The notes beneath the pieces are model-generated. The model made no database searches. It had not been told where the DNA came from and saw nothing but the letters and a program-made list of their open reading frames with translations. Of a DNA stretch of 47,211 bases, positions 33,036 through 43,261 are shown piece after piece; the first letter of the stretch is position 1; each line of letters starts with the position of its first letter. Position numbers and translations under genes: made by a program. This stretch comes from Rickettsia helvetica (GTDB lineage Bacteria; Pseudomonadota; Alphaproteobacteria; Rickettsiales; Rickettsiaceae): NCBI RefSeq assembly GCF_963970025.1, contig NZ_OZ018777.1, forward strand, positions 1 through 47,211, in the 5' to 3' direction.

Positions 33036-35204
33036 CTAACCAATTAACCATTCTTTCAGTTTTGAATAACGCAAAGAAGTTTTATTATCTTTAATAGATA
33101 TAGCCAATGCTTTTTTCTGTCCAATTATTATAACTAGCTTCTTGCCGCGAGTAATAGCTGTGTAAATTAAATTGCGTTTGAGCATCATATAACTTTGCAT
33201 GGTTAGCGGAATTATTACTGCTGGATATTCCGAACCTTGAGATTTATGTATCGTAGTAGCATAGGCTAGAGTAATTTGATCAAGATCACTATAATCATAA
33301 ACCACATCACGATTATAAAAGTTTATTGTAACTTCTTGGTCCTGCTCATTTATATTATTAATAACCCCTATATCCCCATTATAGACTTCCTTGTCATAAT
33401 TATTTTCCGTCTGCATAACCTTGTCTCCAATGGCAAAGGTTTGACCAAATTTAGTTATGCCGTTGCTATAGTTTGGATTTAGTATTTTCTGTAACTCAAT
33501 ATTTAATGATCTAGCACCTACGCCTCCTCTTTGCATAGGACATAATAATTGAATATCATTTATAGGGTTAAGATTAAATTTATTTGGAATACGCTCTCTT
33601 ATCATCATAATAATTTTATTAATGATATCTTCTCCATGTTCTGCCTCTATAAAATAAAAGTCTGATTCTTTTTTTTGAGACGTAAGATCAGGTAAGATGC
33701 CATTATTCACGCGATGAGCATTAATAATAATATTGCTTGTTGCTGCTTGTCTAAATATTTCAGTTAACTTGACCGTCGGTATAACTCTAGAATTGATAAT
33801 ATCTTTTAATACTTGCCCAGAACCTATAGAAGGCAGTTGATCTACATCGCCAACTATTAGTAATGCTGAAGTGTGTGGAAGGGCTTTTAATAATGCATGA
33901 AATAGTGATATATCAACCATTGAAGCTTCATCTATTACTAGATAATCGCACAGTAATGGTAAATCCTCATTACGTTTAAACCCTCCGTAAGCAGGGTCTA
34001 TTTCAAGCAATCTATGTATAGTGGTGGCCTCGAGCCCTGTACTTTCACTTAAGCGTTTAGCTGCTCTACCAGTGGGTGCACATAGTTTAATATTTAAATG
34101 CTGCGTAGATAATGTTCTAAGTAATGAGTTAACCAAGGTAGTTTTCCCTGTGCCTGGTCCACCCGTAATAACCATCAACTTATGCTGCAGTGCTTTTTCT
34201 ATAGCCGTTTTTTGACTTGTTGCAAGCGTAATACCTAGCTCTTGCTCTATTGATGGCAAAACGGAAACGGTATCTATTTTGCCCCAAGTAACAGGAGCTT
34301 TTGTTAAATTGACTAGTATTTTAGCAATGTTTTTCTCATATATGTAATAACTAGTTAAGAAAATAGATTCAACGTTATCAATAGTATCAATTATTAATAC
34401 ATTTGACGCTACTTCTTCTATTATAGCCTGCTCAATGATATCGTACTCTATCTCAAGTAATTTTTGAATATTTTGTAGTAATATTTTTTTAGGCAAGCCG
34501 CAATGACCATCTGACGTCGCTTCAAGTAATGTATGCGTTAACCCCGCTTTGGCTCTGATTAAAGAATTCTTATCAATACCTAAATTACGAGCTATGGTAT
34601 CTGCTGAAATAAATCCAATACCTCTTATATCTTTAGCTAATTGATAAGGGTTATTTGACACTATTTCAATCGCTCTATCACCATATGTTTTGTAGATTCT
34701 AGTGGCTCTAGTAGTACCCACGCCATGCGATTGTAAAAACACCATTATTTCACGAATGACTTTTTGTGCCTGCCAGTTGTTGCAAATACAGTTAGCTCTT
34801 ACCTTACCTATCCCCTCAACAGTAGATAAAAGATGAGGCTCGTGTTCAATAACTTCAAGCACTCTATCTTTAAATGCTAATACTAATTTCTTAGCAAAAT
34901 ATGGTCCTATGCCTTTAATCAACCCAGAGCCAAGATATTTTTCTATACCTTCTAGTGTATCAGGCGGCAATGATTTAATAAAATGTGCCTTAAATTGTTT
35001 ACCATGATTTCTATCGTTATACCAAATACCACTACATTTTATATATTCTCCTACTAGTACAGATGGTATGTTACCTGTAACGGTGATTAAATCCCTATGA
35101 CCTTTTACCTTAATACGTAATACACAAAATCCATTATCAGGGTTATGATAAGTAATACGTTCTATGATGCCGGATATATATTCATTAACATCCTGTTTAT
35201 TCAT
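33036..35204 (-). CDS. recD2: RecD2-like DNA helicase
   Basis: 722 residues, normal for RecD2. The N-terminal OB-like region (GIIERITYHNPDNGFCVLRI) is followed by helix-hairpin-helix repeats (LGSGLIKGIGPYFAKKL, STVEGIGKVRANCI, GVGTTRATRIYKTYG). SF1B helicase motifs are Walker A VITGGPGTGKTTL (about 349), motif II LVIDEASMVD, motif III VGDVDQLPSIGSG, and motifs V/VI YATTIHKSQGSE and YTAITRGKKL. It unwinds DNA 5' to 3'. It is intact and next to conjugation genes, where it may help process transferred DNA. Part of its end is duplicated at 29718. Confidence 0.92.
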   Translation of the reverse strand: MNKQDVNEYISGIIERITYHNPDNGFCVLRIKVKGHRDLITVTGNIPSVLVGEYIKCSGIWYNDRNHGKQFKAHFIKSLPPDTLEGIEKYLGSGLIKGIGPYFAKKLVLAFKDRVLEVIEHEPHLLSTVEGIGKVRANCICNNWQAQKVIREIMVFLQSHGVGTTRATRIYKTYGDRAIEIVSNNPYQLAKDIRGIGFISADTIARNLGIDKNSLIRAKAGLTHTLLEATSDGHCGLPKKILLQNIQKLLEIEYDIIEQAIIEEVASNVLIIDTIDNVESIFLTSYYIYEKNIAKILVNLTKAPVTWGKIDTVSVLPSIEQELGITLATSQKTAIEKALQHKLMVITGGPGTGKTTLVNSLLRTLSTQHLNIKLCAPTGRAAKRLSESTGLEATTIHRLLEIDPAYGGFKRNEDLPLLCDYLVIDEASMVDISLFHALLKALPHTSALLIVGDVDQLPSIGSGQVLKDIINSRVIPTVKLTEIFRQAATSNIIINAHRVNNGILPDLTSQKKESDFYFIEAEHGEDIINKIIMMIRERIPNKFNLNPINDIQLLCPMQRGGVGARSLNIELQKILNPNYSNGITKFGQTFAIGDKVMQTENNYDKEVYNGDIGVINNINEQDQEVTINFYNRDVVYDYSDLDQITLAYATTIHKSQGSEYPAVIIPLTMQSYMMLKRNLIYTAITRGKKLVIIIGQKKALAISIKDNKTSLRYSKLKEWLIG

Positions 35205-35332
35205 ATAGTTTTATTAAAAACCTTAAAATGTCTCAAAAGTTTTTGTGGTATAGTCATACTGCTAATTTTTGCTCCTTATGCTATTTATATTCACTCCACT
35301 TGGCAATAGAAGACAACAGAGCCATATATGAA

Positions 35333-35810
35333 TCAATTATACTGCCATATATACAAATTTAAATATGTGGCTATTAGAATCCATAGTAAGTATGGAATCA
35401 TAAGAAGAGATACTGTTTTTATTTTTGGATAAGCTAGCAAAATTAGCATACCAACTATAATATCCATGGAAATCAAAATCAGAAGAGAAGTTTTGATCAG
35501 GTGAAAGTAAAAAAACAAAGGGGTCCAGCTCCAGTTTAAAACAAGCTGCGTTACATACAAAGTTTTGATAGTATTCAGTACTGGAAACGTCGTAGTACGC
35601 CAAATTACCCACCCGCAAGCCCCAATGGCACTGTACAAAATATTCCACACGACTGGAAATACATAATTTGGCGGTGTCAGAGGTGAACGATTTAAGGTAC
35701 TGTACCAAGTGCTAATTTCTGCCTATAGTTAAAGAACCAATAATCGATCCAATCGCTACGAGTGCTACAATCCAGGTGATCAAAGTGAGGTATTTTTTTC
35801 TATAGTGCAT
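35333..35810 (-). pseudogene. TspO/MBR (tryptophan-rich sensory) protein, one frameshift
   Basis: From ATG 35810: MHYRKKYLTLITWIVALVAI, GSLTIGRN and a stop. In the next frame STWYSTLNRSPLTPPNYVFP, VVWNILYSAIGACGW, LNWSWTPLFFYFHL and YLLWILIATYLNLYIWQYN continue to the end. This is a five-helix TspO protein (about 155 residues) that binds porphyrins and sterols. A small deletion after GR broke it. It is the last gene of the SMR-PQ-WGR-TspO series. Confidence 0.8.
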
Positions 35811-35830
35811 TCTCATCTATTACTAAGTAT

Positions 35831-36058
35831 TTATAATATATTTGTATGTATGAGGATATAACCTCTTGATTTCCTTATCCTAACGATACGTTTAATATGC
35901 GTATCTATTTCATGCTGGGTAGTGCAATGAATCACCTTATAATTGCCTTGATTAGAGTACAAAGTGCCCCAGTTACATATAAGATCAGTAGTACCAAAGA
36001 GATTGTCTTGAGTAGTTAATCTATAATATTTATGGTCTTTAATCCAATAATAAGCCAT
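35831..36058 (-). CDS. WGR-domain small protein
   Basis: 75 residues. DLICNWGTLYSNQGNYKVIH, then a helix and KSRGYI, match the WGR domain (WGxxGxxG pattern, C-terminal KxxRGY), here with GTLYSNQG at the loop. WGR domains occur in PARPs and bacterial regulators and bind nucleic acids or proteins. It starts 5 bp after the PQ-loop gene, so the two are co-transcribed. Stand-alone WGR proteins of this size are known but have no set role. Confidence 0.65.
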   Translation of the reverse strand: MAYYWIKDHKYYRLTTQDNLFGTTDLICNWGTLYSNQGNYKVIHCTTQHEIDTHIKRIVRIRKSRGYILIHTNIL

Positions 36059-36063
36059 GTCAA

Positions 36064-36366
36064 TTAGTTATAAAGATAAGTACCTATAATAATAGCAGAG
36101 CATCCAACCATACCTAGTATTTCAGCGTAAATAAGAGCTTTTGCTTTTTTAACCACACCATAAATTAACCAGTTAATAAGCAAAAATAAGCAAATAAGAT
36201 ATGCTGGTAATGAAATATCCTCAGCAGATTGAGTTGAGAATATTTTATATGCTTGTATATAATGCATAGATTGTCCAAGTATACCTACAATCATAATATA
36301 ATATTCATAATAATTGCTTGTATTAGATTTCTGATTATGCAGTATATCAGTATTATTAATAGTCAT
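36064..36366 (-). CDS. PQ-loop/SemiSWEET-type membrane protein
   Basis: About 100 residues from ATG 36366, with three membrane helices: YIMIVGILGQSMHYIQAYKI, LPAYLICLFLLINWLIYGVV, and YAEILGMVGCSAIIIGTYLY. The first-helix GQxxxxIQxYKIxxTxSAxDIS pattern is that of SemiSWEETs, dimers that carry sugars down a gradient. In a host-dependent cell it may admit host metabolites. It lies 13 bp after the SMR gene. Confidence 0.8.
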   Translation of the reverse strand: MTINNTDILHNQKSNTSNYYEYYIMIVGILGQSMHYIQAYKIFSTQSAEDISLPAYLICLFLLINWLIYGVVKKAKALIYAEILGMVGCSAIIIGTYLYN

Positions 36367-36379
36367 AATGATAGTAACC

Positions 36380-36748
36380 TTAAGAGAATTTAAGTCCAAT
36401 TATTGATATTATTAAAATTGTAATGAAGAATAATCGTAATATAGATATTGGTTCATTAAAGATAAATATACCCAATATTGCAGTACCAGCAGCACCAATA
36501 CCAGTCCACACAGCATATGCTGTACCTATAGGGATTTTATTTAGAGTTTTTGAAAGGCACATAAAACTTAATGCTCCAAAGAAAATAAACAGGAAAGTTG
36601 GTTTAAGTTTTGTAAAGCCATCAGAATATTTTAATGAAATAGCAAACGCATTTTCGCATTTTGTTGACACAAAATGCCATGCGCTCAGTGAGTAGTAAAA
36701 TATCTGTAAAACAATAATTAGAAAAGCTAAAGTAATAAATGGCAGCAT
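36380..36748 (-). CDS. SMR-family small multidrug transporter with an in-frame palindromic insertion
   Basis: About 122 residues from ATG 36748. The SMR signature parts are present: LKYSDGFTKLKPTFLFIFFG, LSKTLNKIPIGTAYAVWTGI and GTAILGIFIFNEP. Between helix 1 and LKYSDGF are about 20 extra residues (YYSLSAWHFVSTKCENAFA) encoded by a palindromic segment, so helix 1 is disrupted and the usual membrane Glu (as in EmrE helix 1) is not evident. Drug/proton antiport may be lost. The start overlaps the traA start by 10 bp on the other strand. Confidence 0.82.
   Translation of the reverse strand: MLPFITLAFLIIVLQIFYYSLSAWHFVSTKCENAFAISLKYSDGFTKLKPTFLFIFFGALSFMCLSKTLNKIPIGTAYAVWTGIGAAGTAILGIFIFNEPISILRLFFITILIISIIGLKFS
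36646..36705. repeat. Rickettsia palindromic element-type insertion in the SMR gene
   Basis: The core GCATTTTGT / ACAAAATGC with TGAC loop (36656-36677) forms a 9-bp hairpin. Together with flanking bases it encodes the extra peptide in the SMR protein without breaking the frame, the known behaviour of these Rickettsia elements. Outer limits are approximate. Confidence 0.65.
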
Positions 36749-39654
36749 ATTATTTTGATAAAACCCCAGTACAAAGAAGTAAAGGACAAAATGCAGTCGC
36801 TGCTGCTGCATATATTTCTGCTTCGAAGTTAGTATACAAAACTATTGATAAAGAAAGTGGTGAGGTTATTAGTATTACTTATGATTTCATAAAAAAGCAA
36901 GGAGTAGTATATAGCAAGATATTTGTTCCTGAAGGCTTTGAAGACGCTGCATGGTTGCAAGATAGAAATCAGTTATGGAACACGGCAGAAGCAAGAGAAA
37001 CAAGGGATGATTCTAGAACTGCTGAAAAAATTTGTTTTGCTTTGCCGCGTGAAGTTAGTAGGGAAGAAAATATTAAATTAGTAGAAGAATATGTAAACAA
37101 GAATTTAGTAGCACGAGGTATAGTATGCGATGTTAATATTCACTACGATAATTTGAATAATCCACATATGCATTTACAGCATTTAACAAGAAGATTGGAG
37201 CGTTTAGAGAATGGCAAAGTAATACTTAGTAAGGTTAAAGCAAGAGATCTATTTACTATTAAGGCAATGTATGATTTTAGAAATCAATGCGAGGTCGAAA
37301 TTAACAAAGTATATGAGGAAGCAGGTTTGCCTTTTAGGATAACTGCTAAGTCATATAAGACACTTGGCATAGATCAAAAACCGATGCGTCATAAAGGGCC
37401 TGCTCATTATATGAAGGCTACGGAGCTTGAGGCAAAAAACAAAGAGATCATAGCTGAGAATGCAAAGAAGATATATGAGAATCCTGAAATAGTATTTGGT
37501 CGTATTTCATATACAAAGCCAGTGTTTACTAAAGAGGATATTGCTATAGCATTATCAGATGCTTTAATGGTGCATTTAGTATCAAAAAGCAGTGATATTG
37601 CGAAGGAGCACGAGGCTATTAGAGAGTTTGGTAAAGGGCTCATTCAGGAGCAAGACAGTAGTGAAAATGCATCAAAAAGCGTAAGTAATAATCCAGTAGC
37701 TAGTAGCACTAATAACCCAGCTATCGAACACTTAAACAAGGAATATGGAGAGGAGTTTTTAAGACTTTACAATCAGCTACTTGTATCTGACAAGATAGAG
37801 TTGATGGATCAGAAAGACTTGATGGGAAGAACCCTGTATTCCTTAAAATCAAGAGTAAATTTAGAACGTCGTTATGTGTCTGCTATAGAGGAGTTAAATG
37901 TTCGGGGCGAACATAAGCTGAATATTTTAGATAGCACTATTGGAGAGAGAAACAGTCTTAAAGAACAAATAGGTGACTTAGTAAATGTAGTAGGAGCAAA
38001 CCTACAAAATAAATTTAATGATAAGATAGGAAGTGGTTTAGGTTTCAAGCTTAATGTCTTTGGCAGTAAGACTCATGAGTTCAGTACTGAGCAGATAGAA
38101 GCGATCTTATCGGTCTGTAATGGCTCTGATATTAGCGTACTTGAAGGAAATCCTGGAGCTGGTAAGACTTTCGTGATGAGAGAGATAGTGCGTCAGTACA
38201 AAGCAGCTGGCTTTAAGGTAGTAGGTACTGGTCCAAGCAGTGTATCTGCTAAGGTCTTAAGTCGTAATGCTGGCATCATCGCCGATAATACGAGTTTGCT
38301 TCGTAAGAAAATAGAAGAATCAAGAGGAGGAGACTTTAAAATAGATTTAAGCAGTAAATATTATGAGGAGGAGGAATATTTAAAATCTATTGGTTGTGAC
38401 TCTGTATTGAACTTTTTACGTTCTGATGTGCTTGATAGTAAGACTGTATTGATCGTTGATGAGGCAAGCATGATAGAGCTTGCTAATATGGACTATTTAG
38501 CCCATGAGGCTCTAAGGGCTAAGGCAAAGCTAGTACTTGTTGGAGATAATAACCAGTTTACAGCTGTTGGCATGACTGGAGCGTTCAACAAAGCTCGTAA
38601 AATTGCAGGAGGAGTTAAGCTCACCGAAGTTAGAAGACAGGAAAGAGAAGAGTATAGGCAGGCGACGAGAGCTATGGGACGCTTTGCAATGCAGGAAGCT
38701 ATCGAGATATATAGAAAACTAGATGTCTTTAACATCAAGGATAACGAAGAAGAGGCTAAAACTAGCTTAGTTGCATCATTTGCTAAAGAATATACTGAGC
38801 AGATGGAGAGTCTTAAACGAGATGATTTAATAGCTATTAGAAGTATAGCAATTGGAGCGTATACGAATGAGAAGGTAGCTGAATTTAACAGCAGTGTAAG
38901 ATCGGAGCTCAAGCATAGCGGAGTGTTAAAGGGAGCTGAAGTATTAATTAACAGTGGTGGCAGAATGCTACCGCTGATGAAAGGCGATCAGGTTGTATTT
39001 GAAGAGAATAGTTTGAGATACGGTATTAGTAATGGAGAAGTTGGAACAATATTGTCAATCAAGCCTTCGGTTAAATCGTTTAGTGGTGGTGCGAGTAGTA
39101 AAGGCGAGAGTGATGGCGACGGATTACTTAAAATATTAGTACATAAGGCAGATGGATCAAAGGATATAATAAATATTGATACTGCTTCTGACGCTGCAAA
39201 TAATAAGCGGAGGATTAAGCTAAATCACGGATACGCATTAACTGGTTACAAATTGCAAGGCGAGACGGTGGACCGCATGCATGTATATTTTGACCGCTCT
39301 ATTGGTTATGAGGCATTTTTAGTATTAATGTCACGTCATAGACAGGAAGTTAAGCTTCATGCGTCCGCTAAAGAGTTAGAAAATATAGTGTATCAGCGTC
39401 TTGATAGTGACGTAGAGAAAGTTAGGAATCAGTTTAAGATTAACAGCTATAAGATGCGAGATGAGACGCGCATTAATTCTGCAGGGAAAGAATATACAGT
39501 TCAAGTAAAGGAAGAAATACCTAACTGGCTAATTGGCTTAACGCTTGCAGTTAGCAGAAGAGCAAATAATAGCTTTGCAATAGACTATGGCAAGGGTGGC
39601 ACATTAGATGGTAATAAGGTAATCATCAAGGAGTATTTAGAAGCAAGATTATGA
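36739..39654 (+). CDS. traA: TraA (Ti-type) relaxase-helicase, copy 2
   Basis: 971 residues to a TGA. The MOBQ relaxase domain has AVAAAAYISASKLVY (probable catalytic Tyr near residue 26) and the metal-binding HMH in NNPHMHLQHLTRR (about 142). The RecD-like helicase domain has Walker A EGNPGAGKTFVMREIV (about 474), motif II VLIVDEASMI, motif III VGDNNQFTAVGMTGAF, and late motifs GYALTGYKLQGETVDR and LVLMSRHRQE. It nicks the transfer origin and unwinds the strand. The same frame continues past the TGA (39652-39654) into the next segment, so the native protein was longer. Confidence 0.92.
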   Translation: MAAYYFDKTPVQRSKGQNAVAAAAYISASKLVYKTIDKESGEVISITYDFIKKQGVVYSKIFVPEGFEDAAWLQDRNQLWNTAEARETRDDSRTAEKICFALPREVSREENIKLVEEYVNKNLVARGIVCDVNIHYDNLNNPHMHLQHLTRRLERLENGKVILSKVKARDLFTIKAMYDFRNQCEVEINKVYEEAGLPFRITAKSYKTLGIDQKPMRHKGPAHYMKATELEAKNKEIIAENAKKIYENPEIVFGRISYTKPVFTKEDIAIALSDALMVHLVSKSSDIAKEHEAIREFGKGLIQEQDSSENASKSVSNNPVASSTNNPAIEHLNKEYGEEFLRLYNQLLVSDKIELMDQKDLMGRTLYSLKSRVNLERRYVSAIEELNVRGEHKLNILDSTIGERNSLKEQIGDLVNVVGANLQNKFNDKIGSGLGFKLNVFGSKTHEFSTEQIEAILSVCNGSDISVLEGNPGAGKTFVMREIVRQYKAAGFKVVGTGPSSVSAKVLSRNAGIIADNTSLLRKKIEESRGGDFKIDLSSKYYEEEEYLKSIGCDSVLNFLRSDVLDSKTVLIVDEASMIELANMDYLAHEALRAKAKLVLVGDNNQFTAVGMTGAFNKARKIAGGVKLTEVRRQEREEYRQATRAMGRFAMQEAIEIYRKLDVFNIKDNEEEAKTSLVASFAKEYTEQMESLKRDDLIAIRSIAIGAYTNEKVAEFNSSVRSELKHSGVLKGAEVLINSGGRMLPLMKGDQVVFEENSLRYGISNGEVGTILSIKPSVKSFSGGASSKGESDGDGLLKILVHKADGSKDIINIDTASDAANNKRRIKLNHGYALTGYKLQGETVDRMHVYFDRSIGYEAFLVLMSRHRQEVKLHASAKELENIVYQRLDSDVEKVRNQFKINSYKMRDETRINSAGKEYTVQVKEEIPNWLIGLTLAVSRRANNSFAIDYGKGGTLDGNKVIIKEYLEARL

Positions 39655-40644
39655 GTCTTTGAGTGCCACGGTAAGATGCGTGAATGGAAGAGAGATATCG
39701 AGGCTACTGGTAATATTACAAGATTACATAGCAAAATTCTAAGTCAGGCTACTAATTTAAAGAGTATCAAATTAGACGATACAAGTGCTGCTATTGATTT
39801 TGAATTAGATTTAAACATCAAAGATTTAAAGATTGATCCATACAGTATTGCTCTTAGCACTAGCGAGGATAGCTTTAAATACGTTATTGAAAATATTTTA
39901 AAAGAAGCAAAAGAGGAAAAATCAGAGAATGTACACAGCAGTAAACAAGATAGCCTAGAGCCAAAAGCAACAAAAGGTATCACATATATTGATGGTAAGG
40001 CGTGCATTAACTTCAAGGAGCTTGATAGCAAACATCAAAGCAAAATCATCGCTATTTGTTTAAACGAGCAGCCTTACGAAAATCTTAAAGAGATTTTTGA
40101 GGAACTAAAATTAGAAAAAGATGTTTTAAGAGATTATGCTTCAGTTATTTGTGATAGCTACTCTAGCGTAATTGATACTGAGAATGCAGATGAATTTAAG
40201 CGTTTAATTCTTGAAAAGAGAGATATCAGCAAATTAATAGCTGAGAACAAAGTAGAAGCTAGATCCTTAATAAGAGAGAAGAATTTTAGCAAGTTAGAGG
40301 AGCGGAAAACTCAGTTAGAAGAGCAGATTGCGATAGTACAAGAGCAATCGGTAAAGCACGAAGAGAAATTAGAGGAAACAGCCGGAAGAATATCAACTAG
40401 GCTTGCACTAATTCAAGAAAATATTAATCTGAACAGTAGCTCTGTATTAATGGGCGAGAGGACTATCCAATTAAATATTAACTATGAGACGCTACGCAAA
40501 CATGCCGGCTATGACACATATAAATATTATCTAAAGGACATATCTACGCATAGTAGTTTAAATAGCTGTAGTTCATACATAAGTCTTATTAAGCTTGCAA
40601 GGGATGTAATAAGTAATGACCAGCATGTGATTCTAGTGCCTTAA
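39655..40644 (+). pseudogene. TraA continuation, coiled-coil segment
   Basis: In the same frame as traA after the TGA: VFECHGKMREWKRDIEATGN onwards. About 320 residues are mostly helical (LEERKTQLEEQIAIVQEQSV), ending with TAA at 40642-40644. An internal ATG (39676) could start it separately. From 40660 the next frame (MSLVNSYIAGIDNYNWDNKE to TSG) and then a third frame carry on, so at least two frameshifts follow. Confidence 0.75.
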
Positions 40645-40804
40645 CAAATAGCAAGCTAATGAGCTTAGTAAATAGCTATATTGCCGGTATTGATAACTAT
40701 AATTGGGATAATAAAGAATTAATAGAGCTTAAAAGATGTGGTTTAGCTGAAGGTCAGAAGGTTTTAAGTGATCTTAAGCAAGAGGAACAAGTTACCAGTG
40801 GATA

Positions 40805-43036
40805 GTTGCTCAAGACAAAATCAATAATGCGGATATCTTTGATCCAAATAAGCATCTAAAAGGCATGATGCAGCATAACACATTAGAGGCGGTATACGCT
40901 TACAAAGATGCTGATGACAAGTTACTTGGCTATGTAGTGCGTTTTGTAGGCAAAGAAGACGGAAAGAAACAAACGCTACCTGTCACCTACTGCTACAATG
41001 CTGCAAAAGAAGAGTATAGTTGGCGTTGTAAAGGATTTACTGATAAAGGTGATAAACCTATCTTTGGCATAGAGAAAGCTGCTACCTGCAGTAAACCTAT
41101 ATTGATAGTAGAGGGGGAAAAAGCTGCTTTAGCTGCATCTAAAATACTTCCTGATTACGCTGTAGTATCGTGGATGGGCGGCAGTAACGCTGCAGATAGA
41201 GTCAATTGGAGTCAGCTTCAGTGGCGGGATGTAATAATATGGCCCGATAATGATCAGCCAGGCTTTAAAGCTGCAGAGGTGATTAAAGATAAGCTAAACA
41301 AAGCAAATGATCATATAGGTTTTGTCAGTATTGTTGATCCGGCTCAATTGAAGTTTAATGGTAGCATACACAAAGACTTATTGCCTGAGAAATGGGATTT
41401 AGCAGACAAATTGCCTGATGGTATGACAATTACAAATGTTAAAGAGGCAATTGAAAATGTAAGAGCTGCTCATTTAGATATTCAGCAAATACAGAACGTA
41501 CTACAGAGTACTAATGCTTCAGATGCTTCGCAGCAGTTAGTTGAGCGTAATATTTGGCAGGAAGTATTTAAAGGCAAGATAGTTAAGCTTAAGAAAATCA
41601 CAAGCTTAAGTGCTAATGAGTTTAAAGCTGCTACTTTCTTTAGTTCAGAAGAATCAAGTAATTATGTTAAATATTTAGAGGCAACAGGCAAGGGAGGAGT
41701 TGCACATGACTATTTAAAATATGACTCACCAATGTATCAAGATATATTAACTAGTCTTGCGATGCGTGACGAGCGTTTAAGTGGCAGTATCAAGGGTTTA
41801 AGTAGCAATAATACTCCTGATATTGAAACTATAGAGCGAAGAGCTAAGTTAATAGATGATACACAAAATCTATATGAGAAAAAAGCACTAGAATATAGCG
41901 GTATCGCAGGTACAAATGCAGTATACAGAGATTATTTGGAACTGATGGTAAAAAACTTTGGCGAATCACACGAAAAAGTAACGTTATACAAAAATATAGT
42001 GCGTGATGTATCTATCCTACATTCAGCTCAGCTTGGCATGAATATCAATGATTTACCTTATAGTCACCACAAAGAGATAGCACGAGATTTGTATAGTACT
42101 ATCTCAGAGTATAGTAATAGATACGCACTAGATGCTACTGACAAAAATAAGATTGCAAATTCAGTATATGAAGAACATTGCACGCTTAAAGCTTGGGAGC
42201 AAAGATCATACGAGCAAGTTGCTACTAGCCATAAGGTTTATGCGGAGCGTCAAAAACGCCTAGAACAGACAAGACTCGCCGATATTGAAAGAGAAACAGA
42301 ACGCAAGACCTTAGTAACACATACGGAGCAAATCAAACATGAGATATTGGCAGCAAAAACAGTAGCCGAAATATTTGTAGCTTTAGAGAAGGATCAAAAG
42401 TTCTTTATAGCACAAAATGGCAATATTAAATATACAACATTTAATTATAAATTTGTGGATCTAGTGGAACAAGCTCTTGAATACAAGGAACAAGAACTTT
42501 TACCTAAATTAAAAGATGTAGTAGCAGCAGTAGAACAGCATGGTGTGCTTAGTACGCAAGACATATTAGCAGAGCTGAAAGATAGTAAGGACTTAGAAGA
42601 AGCGTATAAGCACTTTGATAGTAGTTTAGAGCGTCATCAGTTAGAAACTCAGCATCAGCAGATCAGACAAGATAAAGTAGATGCCAAAACTACCGATGAA
42701 ATGTTAACTGCAATTAGCCGTGAGCATGAGTTCTTTAAGTCTCTTGATGGCAAGCTTAAATATGCAGAGAAGTATGATAGTAGTATATTATCTGCGATCT
42801 CAAATGCTAAGACTATAGAGCAAGACACGCTAATTACAAATATGCATAATATGGTAGTATATGCTAAGAAACATGGTATATTAAATGATCAAGATATACT
42901 CAATCAATTTAACTCTAATGATAGTCGAAACGCGCTTAAGAATTTAAGTAAAACATGTGAGAAACATTATATGAATCATCATAATAAGAATATTAAACAG
43001 CTATTAGATGATGAGCATGTTAATGGTAGGCACTAA
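40805..43036 (+). pseudogene. TraA continuation, TOPRIM (primase-like) segment and helical tail
   Basis: Open from about 40805 (IVAQDKINNADIFDPNKHLK); an ATG at 40865 could start it. Residues about 70-140 form a TOPRIM fold: the Glu in ILIVEGEKAALAASK and the DxD in DVIIWPDNDQPGFKAAEV, preceded by a zinc-less substrate-like region (VTYCYNAAKEEYSWRCKG). The remaining 550 residues are long helices rich in Glu, Gln and Lys. It was most likely the C-terminal half of a giant TraA, adding primase-like or nuclease capacity to the transferred strand. Confidence 0.75.
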
Positions 43037-43202
43037 GAAATATACATGCCCGCTTAAATATATGAAGCATGAGATGCAAAATAATATGCCTAGCTTTGTA
43101 GATGAGAAGCAAATAGCTACCACCTTTGCAAAGGTAAAGGCAGAAGTTAAAGAGCTACGTCTAGAAAGAGAGTTAGAACATACAATGACGATGAGATTTT
43201 AA
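43008..43202 (+). pseudogene. TraA C-terminal tail, frameshifted
   Basis: KKYTCPLKYMKHEMQNNMPS and TFAKVKAEVKELRLERELEH continue the helical, basic character of the preceding segment in another frame and end at 43202. It is the probable native end of the TraA product. Confidence 0.55.
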
Positions 43203-43243
43203 GGATTTGCGGTACCATCAGTTTTTGTGAAGTGTAGTATAAA

Positions 43244-43261
43244 ATTAAGTATGTACTTAAT
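43244..43261. promoter_or_regulatory. 18-bp palindrome abutting the DNA polymerase gene start
   Basis: ATTAAGTA, TG, TACTTAAT ends on the base before the ATG at 43262, with a TATAAA -10-like element just upstream (43238-43243). A repressor bound here would block expression; which one is unknown. Confidence 0.5.

Noticed and set aside
1402..39654. TGA recoded as tryptophan in this replicon
   Set aside because: TGA ends other intact genes (for example the PhyH dioxygenase and the HTH protein at 4432), and traD also has a frameshift; nonsense decay is simpler.
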